Assembly (NCBI GenBank): GCA_014898425.1
Contig: RCSZ01000027.1
Span: forward strand, 62,001-126,000
DNA from: Botryotinia globosa
Lineage: Eukaryota > Ascomycota > Leotiomycetes > Helotiales > Sclerotiniaceae
Length of the DNA stretch: 64,000 nucleotides
Direction: 5' to 3'
Shown: positions 24,101 through 38,200 of the stretch, one piece after another
Layout of the letters: the number at the start of each line of letters is the position of its first letter
Numbering within the stretch: the first letter of the stretch is position 1
Position numbers and translations under genes: made by a program
The notes under the pieces: model-generated
Databases searched by the model: none
Seen by the model: only the letters and a program-made list of their open reading frames with translations
What the model was told of the DNA's origin: nothing

Positions 24101-24586
24101 AAATCTAGAGCTTAATACATCCTCATATCCCTCGGAAGGTTCCTAGGGCTAGTCTTAAGTCGACTTAATGAACATTAATAAATACTACTAATAGTCGGCT
24201 CTTATAAGCGGCCTCCTAGTTCCTAGTCGGGGAAAGCGGTTGTCCCCGGAAAGCAGTTGTTCTCAAAAAACTTCGAAAATATTATAATAATTGAATTATA
24301 TCAATTACAATCTTTATAAATTATATAATTATTGATAAAATATTGATTCTTATTATTTATTTATTTTATTTATTATAATAAATAAAGTTAAAGTTAAATG
24401 TAATAAATAATATTATTGAATTTAATAAGATTATAATAATTCAATAATATCAAATTTACTATTTTTTTTTTCAGAATTGAATAAAATATATACCAAGATT
24501 TTTTGAGGACAATTGCTTTCTGGGGATAACCGCTTTCCCCGACTAGGAACTAGGAGGCTGCTTATAAGAGCCGACTATTACTACTA
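18136..24586 (+). mobile_element. Tad1-like LINE, copy A, full length, RIPped
   Basis: A non-LTR retrotransposon of about 6.06 kb plus a nested 388-bp foldback MITE. A perfect 15-bp direct duplication TTAGAGTGGGTTTTA flanks it (18121-18135 and 24587-24601). The 5' end is AGATCGACACAACATCCC and the 3' end is a (TAC)n tail. Frames are full of TAA/TAG, but in one plus-strand reading (20575-20700) the eroded APE endonuclease C-terminus is visible as DYIIDFIFLNIPFIRI followed by SLDYKI, which is SDH-x-I after RIP. At about 21520-21590 the start of the reverse transcriptase reads PITLIFCILKNLKRII, the counterpart of the R-P-I-x-L-L...G-K-x-L-E-R-I motif of LINE RTs. Minus-strand open frames inside it (18537-18797, 19987-20172) are by-products of low G+C. 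The element cannot code for active protein. Copies B, C and D are the same family. Confidence 0.9.
24191..24578. mobile_element. Foldback MITE FB1, 388 bp, TA TSD, in LINE A tail
   Basis: A near-complete palindrome. The arm begins ATAGTCGGCTCTTATAAGC and continues with CTCCTAGTTCCTAGTCGGGG, AAAGCGGTTGTCCCCGG. The right arm is its reverse complement with a few changes. The centre is A+T-rich. It sits in the TACTA tail of LINE A with TA on each side (24189-24190 and 24579-24580). No coding capacity. TA duplication suggests a Tc1/mariner-type (Stowaway-like) mobilising enzyme. Confidence 0.93.
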
Positions 24587-24601
24587 TTAGAGTGGGTTTT
24601 A

Positions 24602-24944
24602 AATGCTTATTGATTTGTATTTACTTGAAATGCATCTCAATATCTTAATAATACTTTAATTTATACACCAATCTTCGTTTTTCAAATACATACCGGTTAT
24701 TCACATCCAATGTATTATCTAATCAACTTCCCTATCCATAGTATAGGTATCTTATTATTGGTATACACTTTACAATTTTCATTCATTCGTTTATTCTGGC
24801 CCCATCTCAATTGTCTTTAAACCCTGATAAAACTCACATGTAGGGGCCGGCTGGTGAAGCACTCGCCTCACAATAAAGAAATCATTCAGATGTAGACAGT
24901 TTAGATAGAATTATTCATGCTGTCAGCGATAATTATGATCATCA
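24602..24944. other. Host DNA island between LINEs A and B
   Basis: About 340 bp of visibly higher G+C sitting between the target duplications of two LINE insertions, so it is original host sequence. No open frame of note. The patch GGGGCCGGCTGGTGAAGC near 24843 looked tRNA-like at first but has no acceptor or T-arm pairing. Confidence 0.6.
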
Positions 24945-24954
24945 GATATCTCGT

Positions 24955-24957
<3 letters not shown>

Positions 24958-24989
<32 letters not shown>

Positions 24990-27900
24990 TTTATTAATAT
25001 CCATCAAGCCGGCTTAAAGCTAACCTTAGGAATCTCTCAAGGGATATAGGGATGTATTAAGCTATAGATTTATTTAATACTTTAGAAAACAATTTATATA
25101 TATAAAGATTAGAGTCTATTTAAGTAATTCCTTTTTTGTTAATTGAAATGGGATTAATAGTATTTTTAGGATTTTAAAAAACTAAATATAATTTTTTAGA
25201 AATAAATGAATATAAATTATAAAAGTATATATTTATAAGATATATAGATATTGAATAGTATTTTTATTATATTTTTTAATTACTATTTTAAATTAAATAA
25301 GGGAAGAGTAGAATTCGATTAAAAAGAAAAAAAAAGAAAAAAGAAAAAGGGAAAGAAATAATTAGATATTTTTAATGAAAATAGATATTAATATAAAATT
25401 AAATGATTTTAAAGAATTTGATTAATATTAATAATTGTAATATTAAAAATGAAAAGTAATTAAAGCTTTTTATTATTGATAAAAATAGAAATAAAAATAA
25501 TTATTTAAATTATTTTTCGAATTGAATTAATAATTTGTAATATAATATTAAATATTTAGAAGTTTTTTGATAATTATAGAAATATTCTAAATTAATATTT
25601 TAATACTGGAACTTTCTATAATATTATATAAAATCCTTATATTCTATATATATAATTAGAATATAATATAATATCTTCTTTAATAAATCCAATTCTAAAA
25701 AAAGCTTAATTATATAGATAAAATTCTATTTATTGTAAATACCTAAAAAAATAGATTATTATTTTTTTTATTAAAACTATTTTATTTAATTACAAAGTTC
25801 TTTAATAATAATTCCTACCTTATTAATAATAAATATTAAAATAAATTCTAAATCCTAAACGAATTTACGGGTTCTAAAGTTAATAAATTTGTTAATAATT
25901 TTATTCTTTTTAATATTTATATATTTAAAGAATTAACAAATTCTAATATTAAAAATCTATATAATGTTTTAATAAATATAAAAAACTTATTAAAAGAAAT
26001 CGAATACATTACTATATAGATATTAGATTATTAAGATATTATTAATACAAAGCTATAAATATCACCTATTAAATAAAGGGATTCTTAAAATGTATTTAAG
26101 ATTTATATAAATTTTGATTGTCTTTGAATCAAAAATATATAAAGTATTGTTGATTAAATTCAAATTAATAATGATTTGCTCTCTATTTTAATATATTGTA
26201 TACTTATACTCAATAAATCTTTTTCTATTAATAATTTATTTAAAGTTATTTAAAAAAATTGAGATTTTATTAAAAGGAAAATAAGATTATTATTTCTTAA
26301 AATTAATAACTATTATTTTCTTATTAATACTTTTTATTAGATTTATTTAATATTTTGAAAAAAAATATAGGGATTATAATATAAAATATACAATATTAAA
26401 AAGAATTATTTTTAAATGTTGAATTTTGATTTTAGATTTCTATTATTAATTAGTATTTCTATTCTTAATAATAAATAAAAGTATAATCTAATGAATTATA
26501 AAATAAACGGTATTTACTAATTAAATATATATAATAAAATAAAGCTTAACTTTGTTTAATATTATATTAATAAATAGAATATTTATATCTCTAAAAAGAA
26601 TAATTATCAAAATAGTTTTCTAAATTGAAAATATATTTCTGAATATTAAAACAAATATTTATTTCAATAAATTAATATATTAATTTATTTGGAAGGAAAT
26701 AATAAAATTGTAAATAATATATTGAATATAAGATAGTTTTATTTTGTTATTGAATTATATTTCAATTTTATATATATAAAAAGGAATAATATAAATAATA
26801 ATAGCTTTATATAGAATTAAAATTAAAGAAGTATCAATCGTCTTTACAAAACTACAAATATAATATGCTATTATTTAAGCTTTGGTAGCTTTTATAATTA
26901 TATCTTTTTTAAAAAAGAATTTCTTATTGAATCAAATTTCAAATTATTTTAGAATAAATTATACTTCATTTTCGATTATGGTAATCGATATAATAATAAG
27001 TTTCTTATTAATAATATAAAAAAAAGTGTAATCCCCTTTTTTTTTAATAAAATAAATTATTTCAAGTTTTTCGAAAATAAAAACAATCTTATTATTATTA
27101 TTTCATTTAAGGATTTTCTTTATATTATTCATTAGAATATAGATATTAATATCTAAAAATTGAAAGGTTTAATATAAACAAAAGTTATTAATATATTTAA
27201 AATATAATTCTATATTCTATAATATAAGTTTAATTAGATATAATATATATAGAATTGAAGAGAAAAGAAAGTTTTGTAATATTCTATATATAATCTTATA
27301 ATTAAATATAATCGAGTTTTCTAAACAAATTCGAATATATTGATTAATAAAAAAAAAGTCGATTAATCTTAAAAAAGCTAGAGGCTAATCTTATCTAATT
27401 ATTTTTTCTAATAGTTTTTTCTTTAAAAATGTATTGAAGGTGTTTTGGATATTTATAATAATTATAATAATTTCTAATCCTTAAGAAAAAATAGCTTTTA
27501 TATTGTATATAAAGCAAATAATCAAATCCATAGCAACTTTTTTAAGAAGAATTTCTTTATATTATAAGCTAAGGATATTATTAATCAATGTAATCTATAC
27601 TAGATAATAAGTTATAATTCTTTCCAAATCTTTTGAAATATAGAAAATAAATATAATTAATTATTAAAAAAAAAATAAAAGATTTATTCTTTTTATTGAT
27701 TTTAGGTAATATGATTATCTTAACAAACTTCCAGATTTATAGAATGAAATTGAATACTAAATATTGATTGTAGAGTTTGTATAAGGTGTTATCGATTGTT
27801 AATTAGTAAACCTTGAGTATTCATATTATAATATAATTAGTATCTAAAGAAATATTGAAAATTCTAATAGTATTATATTCGATCTCCTTTATTAAAATAA

Positions 27901-30900
27901 ATTGAGATTATTTTAGAATACCCGATTTATTCTAATTTTCAAAGGAATTATATTCGAGATCATCGAAAGTATTAAAACAATCGAGGATTTTTTTGTACAA
28001 GATTTCAATTTTCTTTATAATATTTTCAATAAAGTTTTTATTAATGAGTAATAGGGGCGATTTTAGATTAGGCTCTAATTTATATTAATTAATAACCTTG
28101 TAAAGCTTTTTATTATCTTTAATTCTATTTATAATATTTTTCCAATAATTGTATTTTATTTGTTAAACTATTTTGTGAAAAGTTTGAATTATTTAGAAAA
28201 TATTTTTGTTTGAAATATTACATTTGTAAAGATAATTCTAATATATCTCCTTATATTCGAAGGTTTATTATAATATAGCTTTATTACCTTTTTTATCAGA
28301 TTTATTAATTATATAAATAATAATATTTATTATCATTATAAAATCTATTATATATATTTCAATTACAATTTCATTTATAAAAGAAAAGAGATTAGAAAGA
28401 TAAGTCATATCAATATATATTAGATTAAAAAGTTTTTCTAATTCTATTTTTAGAATTCTATAATAATATTACTTTAATAAGATTATATCTCATTTTAAAA
28501 TAATAATGATTTGTATTTTATAATTTAAGTTATTATATATATCTTCCCTAATAATAATTCTAATAAAGGGAATGTTTAAGAAAATAAGATTAATAATATA
28601 ATTAGTTTTATATATAAATTTGTTAGAAATATTAATAAAGTTTATATCATTATTACTAGATTAATATATTAAATTCGAGTCTTTATATCTAGATTATATT
28701 TTTAATTCGAATATATAATATTAGATATTAAAATCACCTTTTATTAAATATTGAAATAATAAAATTAGATATAATATATAATCAATTATCTTATTATTAC
28801 TCAATTAATAATATAAGTTGAATATAGTATTCTTATTTATATTAATCTAGAAAAGGTTTTTATTATATATAGAATAATATTGTTATATATATAAACTAAT
28901 GCTTTTATATATATATATTATAATTCAAAAGCAATCTAACTTTTTAAGATTCTCAAGATTCCAAAAGTTTGTTGAAGTATAACAATTATAATTCAAATGA
29001 TTTTAAATCCATATATTGATAGTTATCCAGAATTTTTAAATATATATAATATCGATTTATTAAATATCAAAAACTATAAGAATTATTATATATATAAAAA
29101 TGTTTTTATTAATATTAGCCCAACAAATCTATAAATTGTATTATTGAGTTTATTAATTATAGATTTCATTATAAGACTTATTATATTATACTAATATTAA
29201 CAAAATATTTTTTCGAAATTAAATATATTAAGTTTATCAAAGTTTTGTATATAACAAAGGGTATTTTTATTCTTTTTTTTATTTATTTTCAAATATAATC
29301 TAAAAACTCTTACTCAAAAAAGGATAAATATCTAAATTATAACTATAAAAACTTATATTTAGATTATAATTATAAAAACTTATATCTAATCCCAAACTAA
29401 AATCTAATTAATAATAGGGATAGATTCAATCTATTCATATTAAACAATAATAATATTATACTTATATTTATTAATAAATTCTACAATTATAATTATAAAA
29501 ATATTGAATATTTCTATTTTAAGGATTTTAATAAATATATTAATTATTTTATACTAAACCTTCTTTATTTTTTGAATAGTTTTGAATTTATTTTTAATAA
29601 AGAATATTATAATATTATTTTTATATTAAAGAATAATAGAGTATTTGTTATATCTAGTTTCAAATGAATTATAACAATTGATATATTTGAATAATATTAT
29701 ATAATTAATATCTATTAATTCCTTATATATATTTATTTAGTAATTATAATAAATATAAAAAAGAAATTGATTATATTTAAAAGGAAAGTAATATCTTTAA
29801 TAGTCTGAGTTGTATCAAATTATAATATATTTCTTTTCAATTAATCTAAAAGAATTATTAATATTAAAAAAAATAAAAGAATGAATTATTTCAATAAATA
29901 AAATAATCCAAATAATTTTATTAAAGTATTTACTAATTTTATAATTAAAGAATTTGATAATAATTAAATACTTTTTTATTTATATAAAGATTTTATTAAA
30001 AATAAAGGTTTTGTTTATTACAATTATTCTATTATTTAAATTTATAAAGAAAATAAGGATTTTTGTAATTATATAATTATATTAAATTTTTAAAATAATT
30101 AAAGATATAATATCTAATATTTATAATACTTTTTATCAATTATATTTATTATAAAACAAATTGTAAATATTATTAATTATAAAAGTAATAATTTAGTTTA
30201 TAATTATAAATAAGATTATCAAAATATCAATTAAAAAAAGGTTTTTAATAATTTTTGTAAAATATTATTGGAAAGTAAAGATAAGGGATTAATTGAATAA
30301 AGTTAGAGATTTGTATTTAACAAATAATCTTTAATTCTAATATTAAATATAATTTGAAATAAAATTTCTTTTTGATATAAAGCTATAAAAGGTTTTCTTG
30401 AATTATATATTTTTGGATTTAGAAAATACATTATTTCTAATATTATTTGTATTATCAAATTTAATCATTTTTATAAAGATCTTAGAGCTAATAATAGATA
30501 TAATATAAATAAAGGGTTGAATATAAATATTGAAAAATATAAAGAGAATAATAATATTGATAAAGATAATAATAATTATAAAATTAATTATAAAGCTAAT
30601 AAATTCCTTTATAAAAACTATATTAAATATATTTGTATAAAATATTACAAAAATATCAAATAATATTATAAGATTTATAATAATTATACATTTGCTTTTT
30701 ATATTATATTTAAAAATATCAAATTATTTTTTGATAATATTTAATACATTTGAAATAATATTTTGATTATAGTAATCAATTTCGAAAAAAAAAAGTATTT
30801 GAATATTCATTTTATTTTATTTTCTTTTAATTATATAAAATTAATTAAAATTGAATAGAAATTATAAATCCAATAAATATATAAATCTAAGGTTTAATAA

Positions 30901-31064
30901 TTGTAAAGAATAATTTGATATTATAAATCTATTATCTAATAATATTATTATAAAAATAATTGTTAAATTAAATAAAAGGATTTATAAAAAATATAAAAAG
31001 TTAATTCTATATAATAAAATCGGAAATACAAAGATACCTCGATTTTGGAATGTTGTGTCGATCT
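24958..31064 (-). mobile_element. Tad1-like LINE, copy B, full length, inverted, RIPped
   Basis: About 6.1 kb in the opposite direction to copy A. It is flanked by a 13-bp direct duplication GATATCTCGTTAG (24945-24957 and 31065-31077). Its 3' tail is the (GTA)n run beginning at about 24958 on the plus strand, and its 5' end (minus strand from 31064) is AGATCGACACAACATTCC. The endonuclease C-terminal block can be read on the minus strand near 28500-28620 as INLIFLNIPFIRIIIRED and NYKIQI, slightly less eroded than in copy A. Frames are otherwise destroyed. Tail-to-tail with copy A, separated by a 343-bp host island. Confidence 0.9.
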
Positions 31065-31077
31065 GATATCTCGTTAG

Positions 31078-31605
31078 GTGATAGTTGGAAAGGTAAAAAT
31101 ACCTAGGTATTGATATTTCTATGATTCAATATCAATTAAATCATGAGGAATGATGATTTGTAACATCAAATATTTAGAATGCTTGAACATAAACAATAAA
31201 TTCTGAAACTCTTTTTTACTACTTGTTCCCTTTTTTTCTTGAAATCCTTTTCTTATAAATATAAGATGTATTGTTATAATATTATTGAAACACAAAACTA
31301 AAAATAACGATAAGAGCAAAGTACTTTCAGTTTGATCTATATTAATTGAACTATTGAAATACTTTACATCACAAACTCTTGTTGTTTATATTTTGAAGTC
31401 TAACATCTCAATCTTGACATTAAATAATTAAGCTTTGTCATAAACTTAAATATCTGTACTTCTATCATTTAATTTCAACCAAGAAGATAAGAAGATAATA
31501 TATAAATAAAAACTGAATATCAAAAGTAATTCAATGTTCTTTTTTATTGTAACTTTAAGATCAAAATTTAATTTATTAGATACAGATTTTAGTAACGTTT
31601 ATATT
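31078..31605. other. A+T-rich flank, short unassigned open frame
   Basis: A 66-codon minus-strand frame (31119-31319) is out of phase with the leucine-rich remnant to its right and could be a shifted part of its C-terminal end. Nothing else was recognised. Confidence 0.35.
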
Positions 31606-32001
31606 TCAGTGAGGAATAGTTTCTTGGTTCTGCTGTAGATTGATACAAGGTGAGTATCCACTTAAAGATACTAAGGTGAGATGAAACACTTCTAATTTCA
31701 TATTCTTGCTCTTCCAATTAATAACATGTAAATGTAAAATTCTCAAATTTTTTGTGAATTGTGTTAAAATGAGCTTCAATTCATTAATTCGGTTGCTATT
31801 AAGATTCACTCATAGAATCTTTATGACAAAATATGGGATCAATCCTTCTATAATAGCTAGAGAGATTCATAATCGTATAAATAATTCAAGCTTTTCGATG
31901 TAATCCTTTGAAAATTTGTGCCAAAAACAGATAAAGGAAGAAAAATCAATATTAAATTTTATGATAACAGTATCTCAATATCTACCTATGATTCGAGGTA
32001 C
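31606..32001 (-). pseudogene. Leucine-rich-repeat-like coding remnant, three TGA stops
   Basis: A single minus-strand frame can be followed for about 132 codons through three TGA codons to a final TGA at about 31606. Readable blocks in order: VPRIIGRY, FNIDFSSFICFWHKFSKDY, IEKLELFIRL, ISLAIIEGLIPYFVIKIL, NELKLILTQFTKNLRILHL, VINWKSKNMKLEVFHL. The spacing of Leu/Ile in the last blocks resembles the LRR-like C-terminal part of fungal F-box proteins. That is a pattern judgement with no F-box visible. The stops fit CGA-to-TGA or TGG-to-TGA changes. It lies between LINEs B and C and is clearly less eroded than they are. Confidence 0.5.
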
Positions 32002-33496
32002 TATTCAAAAATCTATTCAAAAATCTATCGTGAATCTATCATAAATCTATCGAAACTTTATAGACATAGAAGTTTTGATTTAATTCTTTTTTATAATAAT
32101 TCTAATATCCTAACTTTAACCAAAATCATTTGTTGTCATACTTATATCCTTATAATTCTAACCCAAATGAGCTTAGATTCTTGATAAATAAAATCCTTTT
32201 TGAGAACGTAAATATTGATATAAACTAAGATCAAAGCTCAGAACCTTCAATATATTTATCTCAAATACAGATTTTCTTTCTTAATTTTTATTCTATATAT
32301 ATGTTTTTGAATTTTGTAGACTGTATGAAGTTTGTGAGTCGAAATCAACTTCGATAGCTTAGGTAGTAAGGTTTATTTCTATGCACTAATTACATCCCTC
32401 TCATCCTTCAAATGGGAGTTGTTGTATTACAAACTTAGGTATTTCAAGTTGAATAAAATGTGTTAAAATAATGTCTAATATTATGATTGCATGATGGGCT
32501 TTTAATTCTAAGTTTCTATTTTATATATAACACTCATCATATGATCAATGAATGGTTTTTGGACTATTGCATCTCTTCATAAAAGGTATTATAAAGAAAA
32601 TACCTAATAAGAAAGTACAGGTCCTCATTATTCTTCAGATTTTCTGATGAACAATGACGTTTTCGAAAGGGTTTCAACATTCGATATTAATAGAAAAACA
32701 AAATACTACTTAGGTAATAAACGAATATTAATTATAGATATATACGATTATCGATTTTCATATTAATACCTATTCAATATATTTCTTAGTATTGATAATA
32801 CTGTAAAGAATGAATTCATTTGCTTTTGAACTATTAGGTGCAGTTTACCTCTGTATTATTTCATTGTTTTTATTTATATCCCTTGAAACAAAAGGTGATT
32901 ATGTTCATATTTAATAATTTTTGTAATTGACATTAGACTATATTATATTATCCAAGAAAATGGAAATCACCTAAAATAAGGTTAGATATTTTATAATAAA
33001 TTTCAATATCAATAATCACAGATACTTATGCTCTAACTTTTAATTTTCAATATAATTTGCCATGTAATCTTAGATTTGTTTTAAAAATAATGAATCTTTT
33101 AAAAATTCTGATATTATTATATATAATCGGAATAGAAAATCGCTTATCGAATATAAACTTTGAATTTATTATATTACATTGAAATATCTTAATCTTGAAT
33201 AATTTCTTATTAAATATAATAATTAAATAATTTTCTATTCTCTTTTTATCAAAAACTATCAGGTTTTTTCATAATTTTTAGATTAGAATCAATAAAAAGC
33301 TAAAAATATAAGATGATTTTTATATGAACATAGGTAAATAACTTTGATTCAGTAGTCATTATATTAAACTTTAGGTGAATATAAAAAAGACTAATTCTTT
33401 TAATAATATTTATATAAAGCCTACTACGTTTCATATATAATCAACTCTTTAAATAAAATATAATATGAACATTTGAAATCTATGAATATATATATA
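32002..33496. other. A+T-rich region, no gene; holds one arm-like repeat
   Basis: A short plus-strand frame (31918-32184) overlaps the pseudogene on the other strand and is spurious. From about 33310 to 33490 the sequence resembles both ends of the inverted-repeat element at 60.2-61.5 kb (e.g. TATATGAACATAGG, ATTATATTAAACTTTA), so a fragment of that family is probably present. Confidence 0.4.
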
Positions 33497-34183
33497 GAGC
33501 TCGTTTGATTGCAAAATCCGCATTGAATCCGCTGAAATAATCCACTCTTTGTATCACCACAGATTCCGCAATAGCAATAATCCGCTTTAAAAAAAGTGGA
33601 TTATTGATCTATAGTTTTATAATTTGTATATCAAATTTACTATAAAATCTATAAAAATGAAAGAAAATAGAGTATATATATAATATATATATAAATTAAA
33701 TAGAATAATTCGAATTTTCAATTTACTATTATTATTTGAATAATTGAATAAACGAATATAGGAATAATTTCATTTAAATTTAAATATAATTATAAACTCT
33801 AATTCAAAATAAATTTATAACTTTAGACTTTATTTATTATAATTTTAGATTTTATTTATTATAACTTTAAGTTTTAAAGTTTATAAAGGCTTATAAAAAA
33901 AGCAGATTATTTCAATAGATTTAATAAAATCTAATTTTTCTAATCCTTGTTTTCAATCCACGTTTTCATTTTTCTATATAAATTTATTGAAAAATGTAGA
34001 TTATTTAGTATTATTTTAAAATGATTTATTCCTTTTCTATTTCAAAATATATTAAATTCATTGAAATATAGATTATTTAATAAAATCCGTAATTTAATAT
34101 CCAAATATAAATTCAAAATCTACTTTCAAAAAAAGCAGAATATTCAACGGATTCAACACAGATGTGTACATCTAAACTAGCTC
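33497..34183. mobile_element. ~687-bp MITE with GAGCT ends
   Basis: The left end GAGCTCGTTTGAT and the right end (reversed) GAGCTAGTTTAGAT match. Inside them GCATTGAATCCGCTGAA matches GTGTTGAATCCGTTGAA. Differences are mostly transition type. Internal blocks such as GCAGATTATTTCA recur. ATA flanks both ends and may be a 3-bp duplication, which would again suit a PIF/Harbinger-type source, but A+T-rich flanks make this uncertain. No coding capacity. Confidence 0.65.
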
Positions 34184-34388
34184 ATACTATATTTTTTATA
34201 TTCTTCTTGAACTAATATATTAAGCAACAATATTATAAATTATTCGATTGATTATACAAAAAACCTTTTGATTTTTACTTTTTTTGTTCTTTTTATTATC
34301 AGTATTATAATAATTTAGAAAAATCAATTCAATATTTGCTCTAAGCAAACTAACAAGCAACCCAATCGACGACTAAATATATTTGCCA

Positions 34389-34594
34389 TAATCGTAGAAG
34401 TGTCCTACTACCTACGTTCCTTCGATAGTAGGCTTTTTAAATCAAATAATGTGGCTGCTGGGAAAAGTTCTGAATAGAGAATAATGTGACTGAAATTCTG
34501 AGAAATGTTAATCGATTTTGTTATCGAGCCACATTATTTAATATAAAAAACCTACTGCCGAAGGAATGTAGGTGGTAGGACACTCCTACGATTA
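34389..34594. mobile_element. 206-bp foldback MITE with ~75-bp arms
   Basis: The left arm TAATCGTAGAAGTGTCCTAC continues with CTACGTTCCTTCG, AGTAGG and AAATAATGTGGCT. The right arm is its reverse complement with a few transitions, ending CACTCCTACGATTA. Arms cover about 75 bp each, leaving a ~55-bp centre. It is a different family from the 388-bp foldback elements. The target duplication is not resolvable. Confidence 0.85.
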
Positions 34595-35252
34595 ATAAAA
34601 AAATTTGATACCTAACAGTATTGATTAGTTACAAAACAAGAAATATAATTCTTTTGTTTTTTTTATATCTAATAAAGGTAAGATAGCTTCAAATGATAGT
34701 ACTCCTCATGATCTATTCAGGGAATTTAATGATTTATTTGATTCATTTTTTTTAAATAATATTCAAAATTATATTTTCAATTCAACAATACCAAATATAT
34801 TAATATAAAAATTATTGATATATTTCTTCAAAATATGATAATAGATAATTTCAAGATCTTCAATTAACTGGTTTTTAATATCATTCAAAGATTAATATTT
34901 TATCAGTTTAAAAAGATTTTAAAATACTATTACATATATATCAATATTAATATCAATTTTGAGAATAATATTTTAGAAGAAATACTATAAATGGAATAAA
35001 CAGGAATTTATAAAATATTAGATTGATAAAATATAATTGTTTATATGCACGAGATAAGGTAATCTTTTTATCGAATTTAATATAATACTATAAATGAATA
35101 AAACCTAGAATGATAAAGATATTGATTTCGATATAATTAATTATTTTAATAAATACTATAGAATTATAAGATAAAAGTTATTTCTATTTGAAAACTATAA
35201 TTTTAATGATATAAATATGACCACTCTAAAAATAATATGATTATCAAAGAAT
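34595..35252. other. A+T-rich spacer, nothing recognised
   Basis: No open frame or repeat that I can support. It ends at the 14-bp target duplication of LINE copy C. Confidence 0.45.
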
Positions 35253-35266
35253 TAATAAAGTTTTGG

Positions 35267-38200
35267 ATCATAGTTGCTTACAGATCAACACACAATATCC
35301 CAAAATCGAGATATCTTTGTATTTTCGATTTTATTATATAAAATTAATCCTTTATATTCTTTATAAATCTTTTTATTTAATCTAACAATTGTTTTTATAA
35401 TAATATCACTAAATAATAGATTTATAATTCCGAATTACTATTTGTAATTATTAAACCCTAGATCTATATTTTTATTAGATTTATAATTTCTATTCAATCT
35501 TAAATAATTTTATATAATTAAAAGAAAAAAAAATAGAATAAATATTCAAATATTTCTTTTTTTCGAAATTAATTGTTATAATCAAAATATTATTTTAAAT
35601 ATATTAAATATTATTAAAAAGTAATTTAATACTTTTGAATATAACATAAAAAGCAAATATATAATTATTATAAATTTTATAATATTATTCAATATCTTTA
35701 TAATATCTTATACAAATATATTTAATATAGCTTTTATAAAAAAATTCATGAGTTTCATAATTAATTTTATAACTATTATTATTTTTATTAATACTAATAT
35801 CCTTTTTATATCTTTTAATATTTATATTCAGTCTTCTATTTATATTATATTCATTATTAACTTTAAAATCTTTACAAAAATAATCAAATCTAATAATATA
35901 AATAATATTAAAAACAATATATTCTTTATATCTAAAAATATACAATTCGAAAAAATCTTTTATAGTTTTATATCAAAAAGAAATTCTATTTCAAATTATA
36001 TTTAATATCAAAATCGAAGATTACTTATTAAATATAAACCCTTAATTTTATTTAATCAACTCTTTATTTTCATTTTCTAATAATGTTTTATAAAAATTAT
36101 TAAAAATCTTTTTTTAATTAATATCCTAACAATTTTATTTACATTTATAAATTAAACTATTATCTTTATATCTAACAATATTCACAATTTGTTTTATAAT
36201 AAATATAATCAATAAAAGATATTATAAATATTAAATACTATATTTCTCATTATTTCAGAAATCTAATATAATTATATAATTATAAAAATCCCTATTTTTT
36301 TTATAAATCTAAATAATAAAACAATTATAATAAACAAAGCCTTTATTTTTAAGAAAATCTTTATACAAATAAAAAAACATCTAATTATTATTAAATCCTT
36401 TAATTATAAAATTAATAAATATTTTAATAAAATCATTTAAATTATTTTATTTATTGAAATAATCCAATTCTTTACTTTTTTCAAAATTAAGAGCTTTTTT
36501 AAACTAATTAAAGAAATATATTATAATCTAATACAATTCAAACTATTAAAGATATTACTCTTCTTTTAGATATATTCGATTTTTTCTTTATATTTATTAC
36601 AATTATTAAATAAATATATATAAAAAATCAATAAATATAAATTATATAATATTATTTAAATATATCAATTATTATAATTCATTTGAGATTAGATATAATA
36701 AATATTTTGTTATTTCTTAATATAAGAATAATATTATAATACTTTCTATCAAAAATAAATTCAAAACTATTCAAAAAATAGAAAAGGTTTAATACAAAGT
36801 AATTAATATATTTATTGAAATCCCTAAAACAGAAATATTTCATATTCCTATAATTGTAAAGTTTATTAATAAATACAAATATAATATTATTATTATTATT
36901 TAATACAAATAAACTAAATTTATTTTTATTACTAATTAAATCCTAATCCGAAATTAAATATAAACTTTTGTAATTATAATTTAGATATTTATTTTTCTTT
37001 GAATAAAAGTTTTTAGATTATATTTGAAAACAAATAAAAAAAAGAATCAAAATATTTCTTAATATATATAAACTTTTGATAAATTTAATATATTTAATTT
37101 CGAAAATATATTCTATTAATATTAATATAATATAATAAATATTGTAATAAAATCTATAATTAATAAATCTAATAGTATAATTTTTAGATTTATTAGATTA
37201 ATATTAATAAAAATATTTCTATATATATAACAATTCTTATAATCTTTAATATCTAATAAATCAATATTATTTATATCTAGGAATTCTAAACAATTATCAA
37301 TATACAAATACAAAATCATTCAAATGATAATTATTATATTTCAATAAACTTTTAGAATCTTGAAAATCCTAAAGAATCAGATTACCTTCAAATTATAATA
37401 TATATATATATATATAAATATTAATCTATATATAATAAAAATTTTCTCTAAATTAATATAAATAAAAATGCTATATTTGATTTATATTATTAACTGAATA
37501 ATAATAAAATAATAGATTATATATCCTATTTGATTCTATTATTTTAATATTTAGTAAGAAGCGATTTCAAGATTTAATATTATATATTCAAATTAAAAAT
37601 ATAATTCAAGCATAAAAACTTCAATTTTATATACTAATCTAATAATAATGGTATAAACTTTATTAATGTTTTTGATAAGTTTATATATAAAACTGATTAT
37701 ATTATTAATCTTATTTCTTTAAATATCATTTTTATTAATATTATTATTAAAAAAGATATATATAATAGTTTGAATTACAAAATACAAATTATTATTATTC
37801 TAGAATGAAATATAACTTTATTGAAATAATATTATTATAAAATCTTAGAAATAGAATTGAAAAAACTTTTTGATTTAATATATATGAGTATAACCTATTT
37901 TCCTAATTTCTTTTTCTTTATGAATCGAATAGTAATCGAAATATATATATTTGATTTTATAATAATAATAAATAAATCTAATAAAGAAAATAATAAAACT
38001 ATATTATAATAAATCTTTAAATATAAGAAAGTATATTGAAATTATTTTTATAAATATAATATTTTAAATAAGGATATTTTTTAAATAATTTCAATTCTTT
38101 ATAAAATAATTTAATAAATAAAACATAAATATTAAAAGAATATTATAAATAAAATCAAAAATAATAAAAAGCTTTATAGAATTATTAATTAATATAAATT

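Noticed and set aside
24840..24900. Possible tRNA around GGGGCCGGCTGGTGAAGC
   Set aside because: No matching acceptor stem, anticodon arm or T-loop could be folded downstream.
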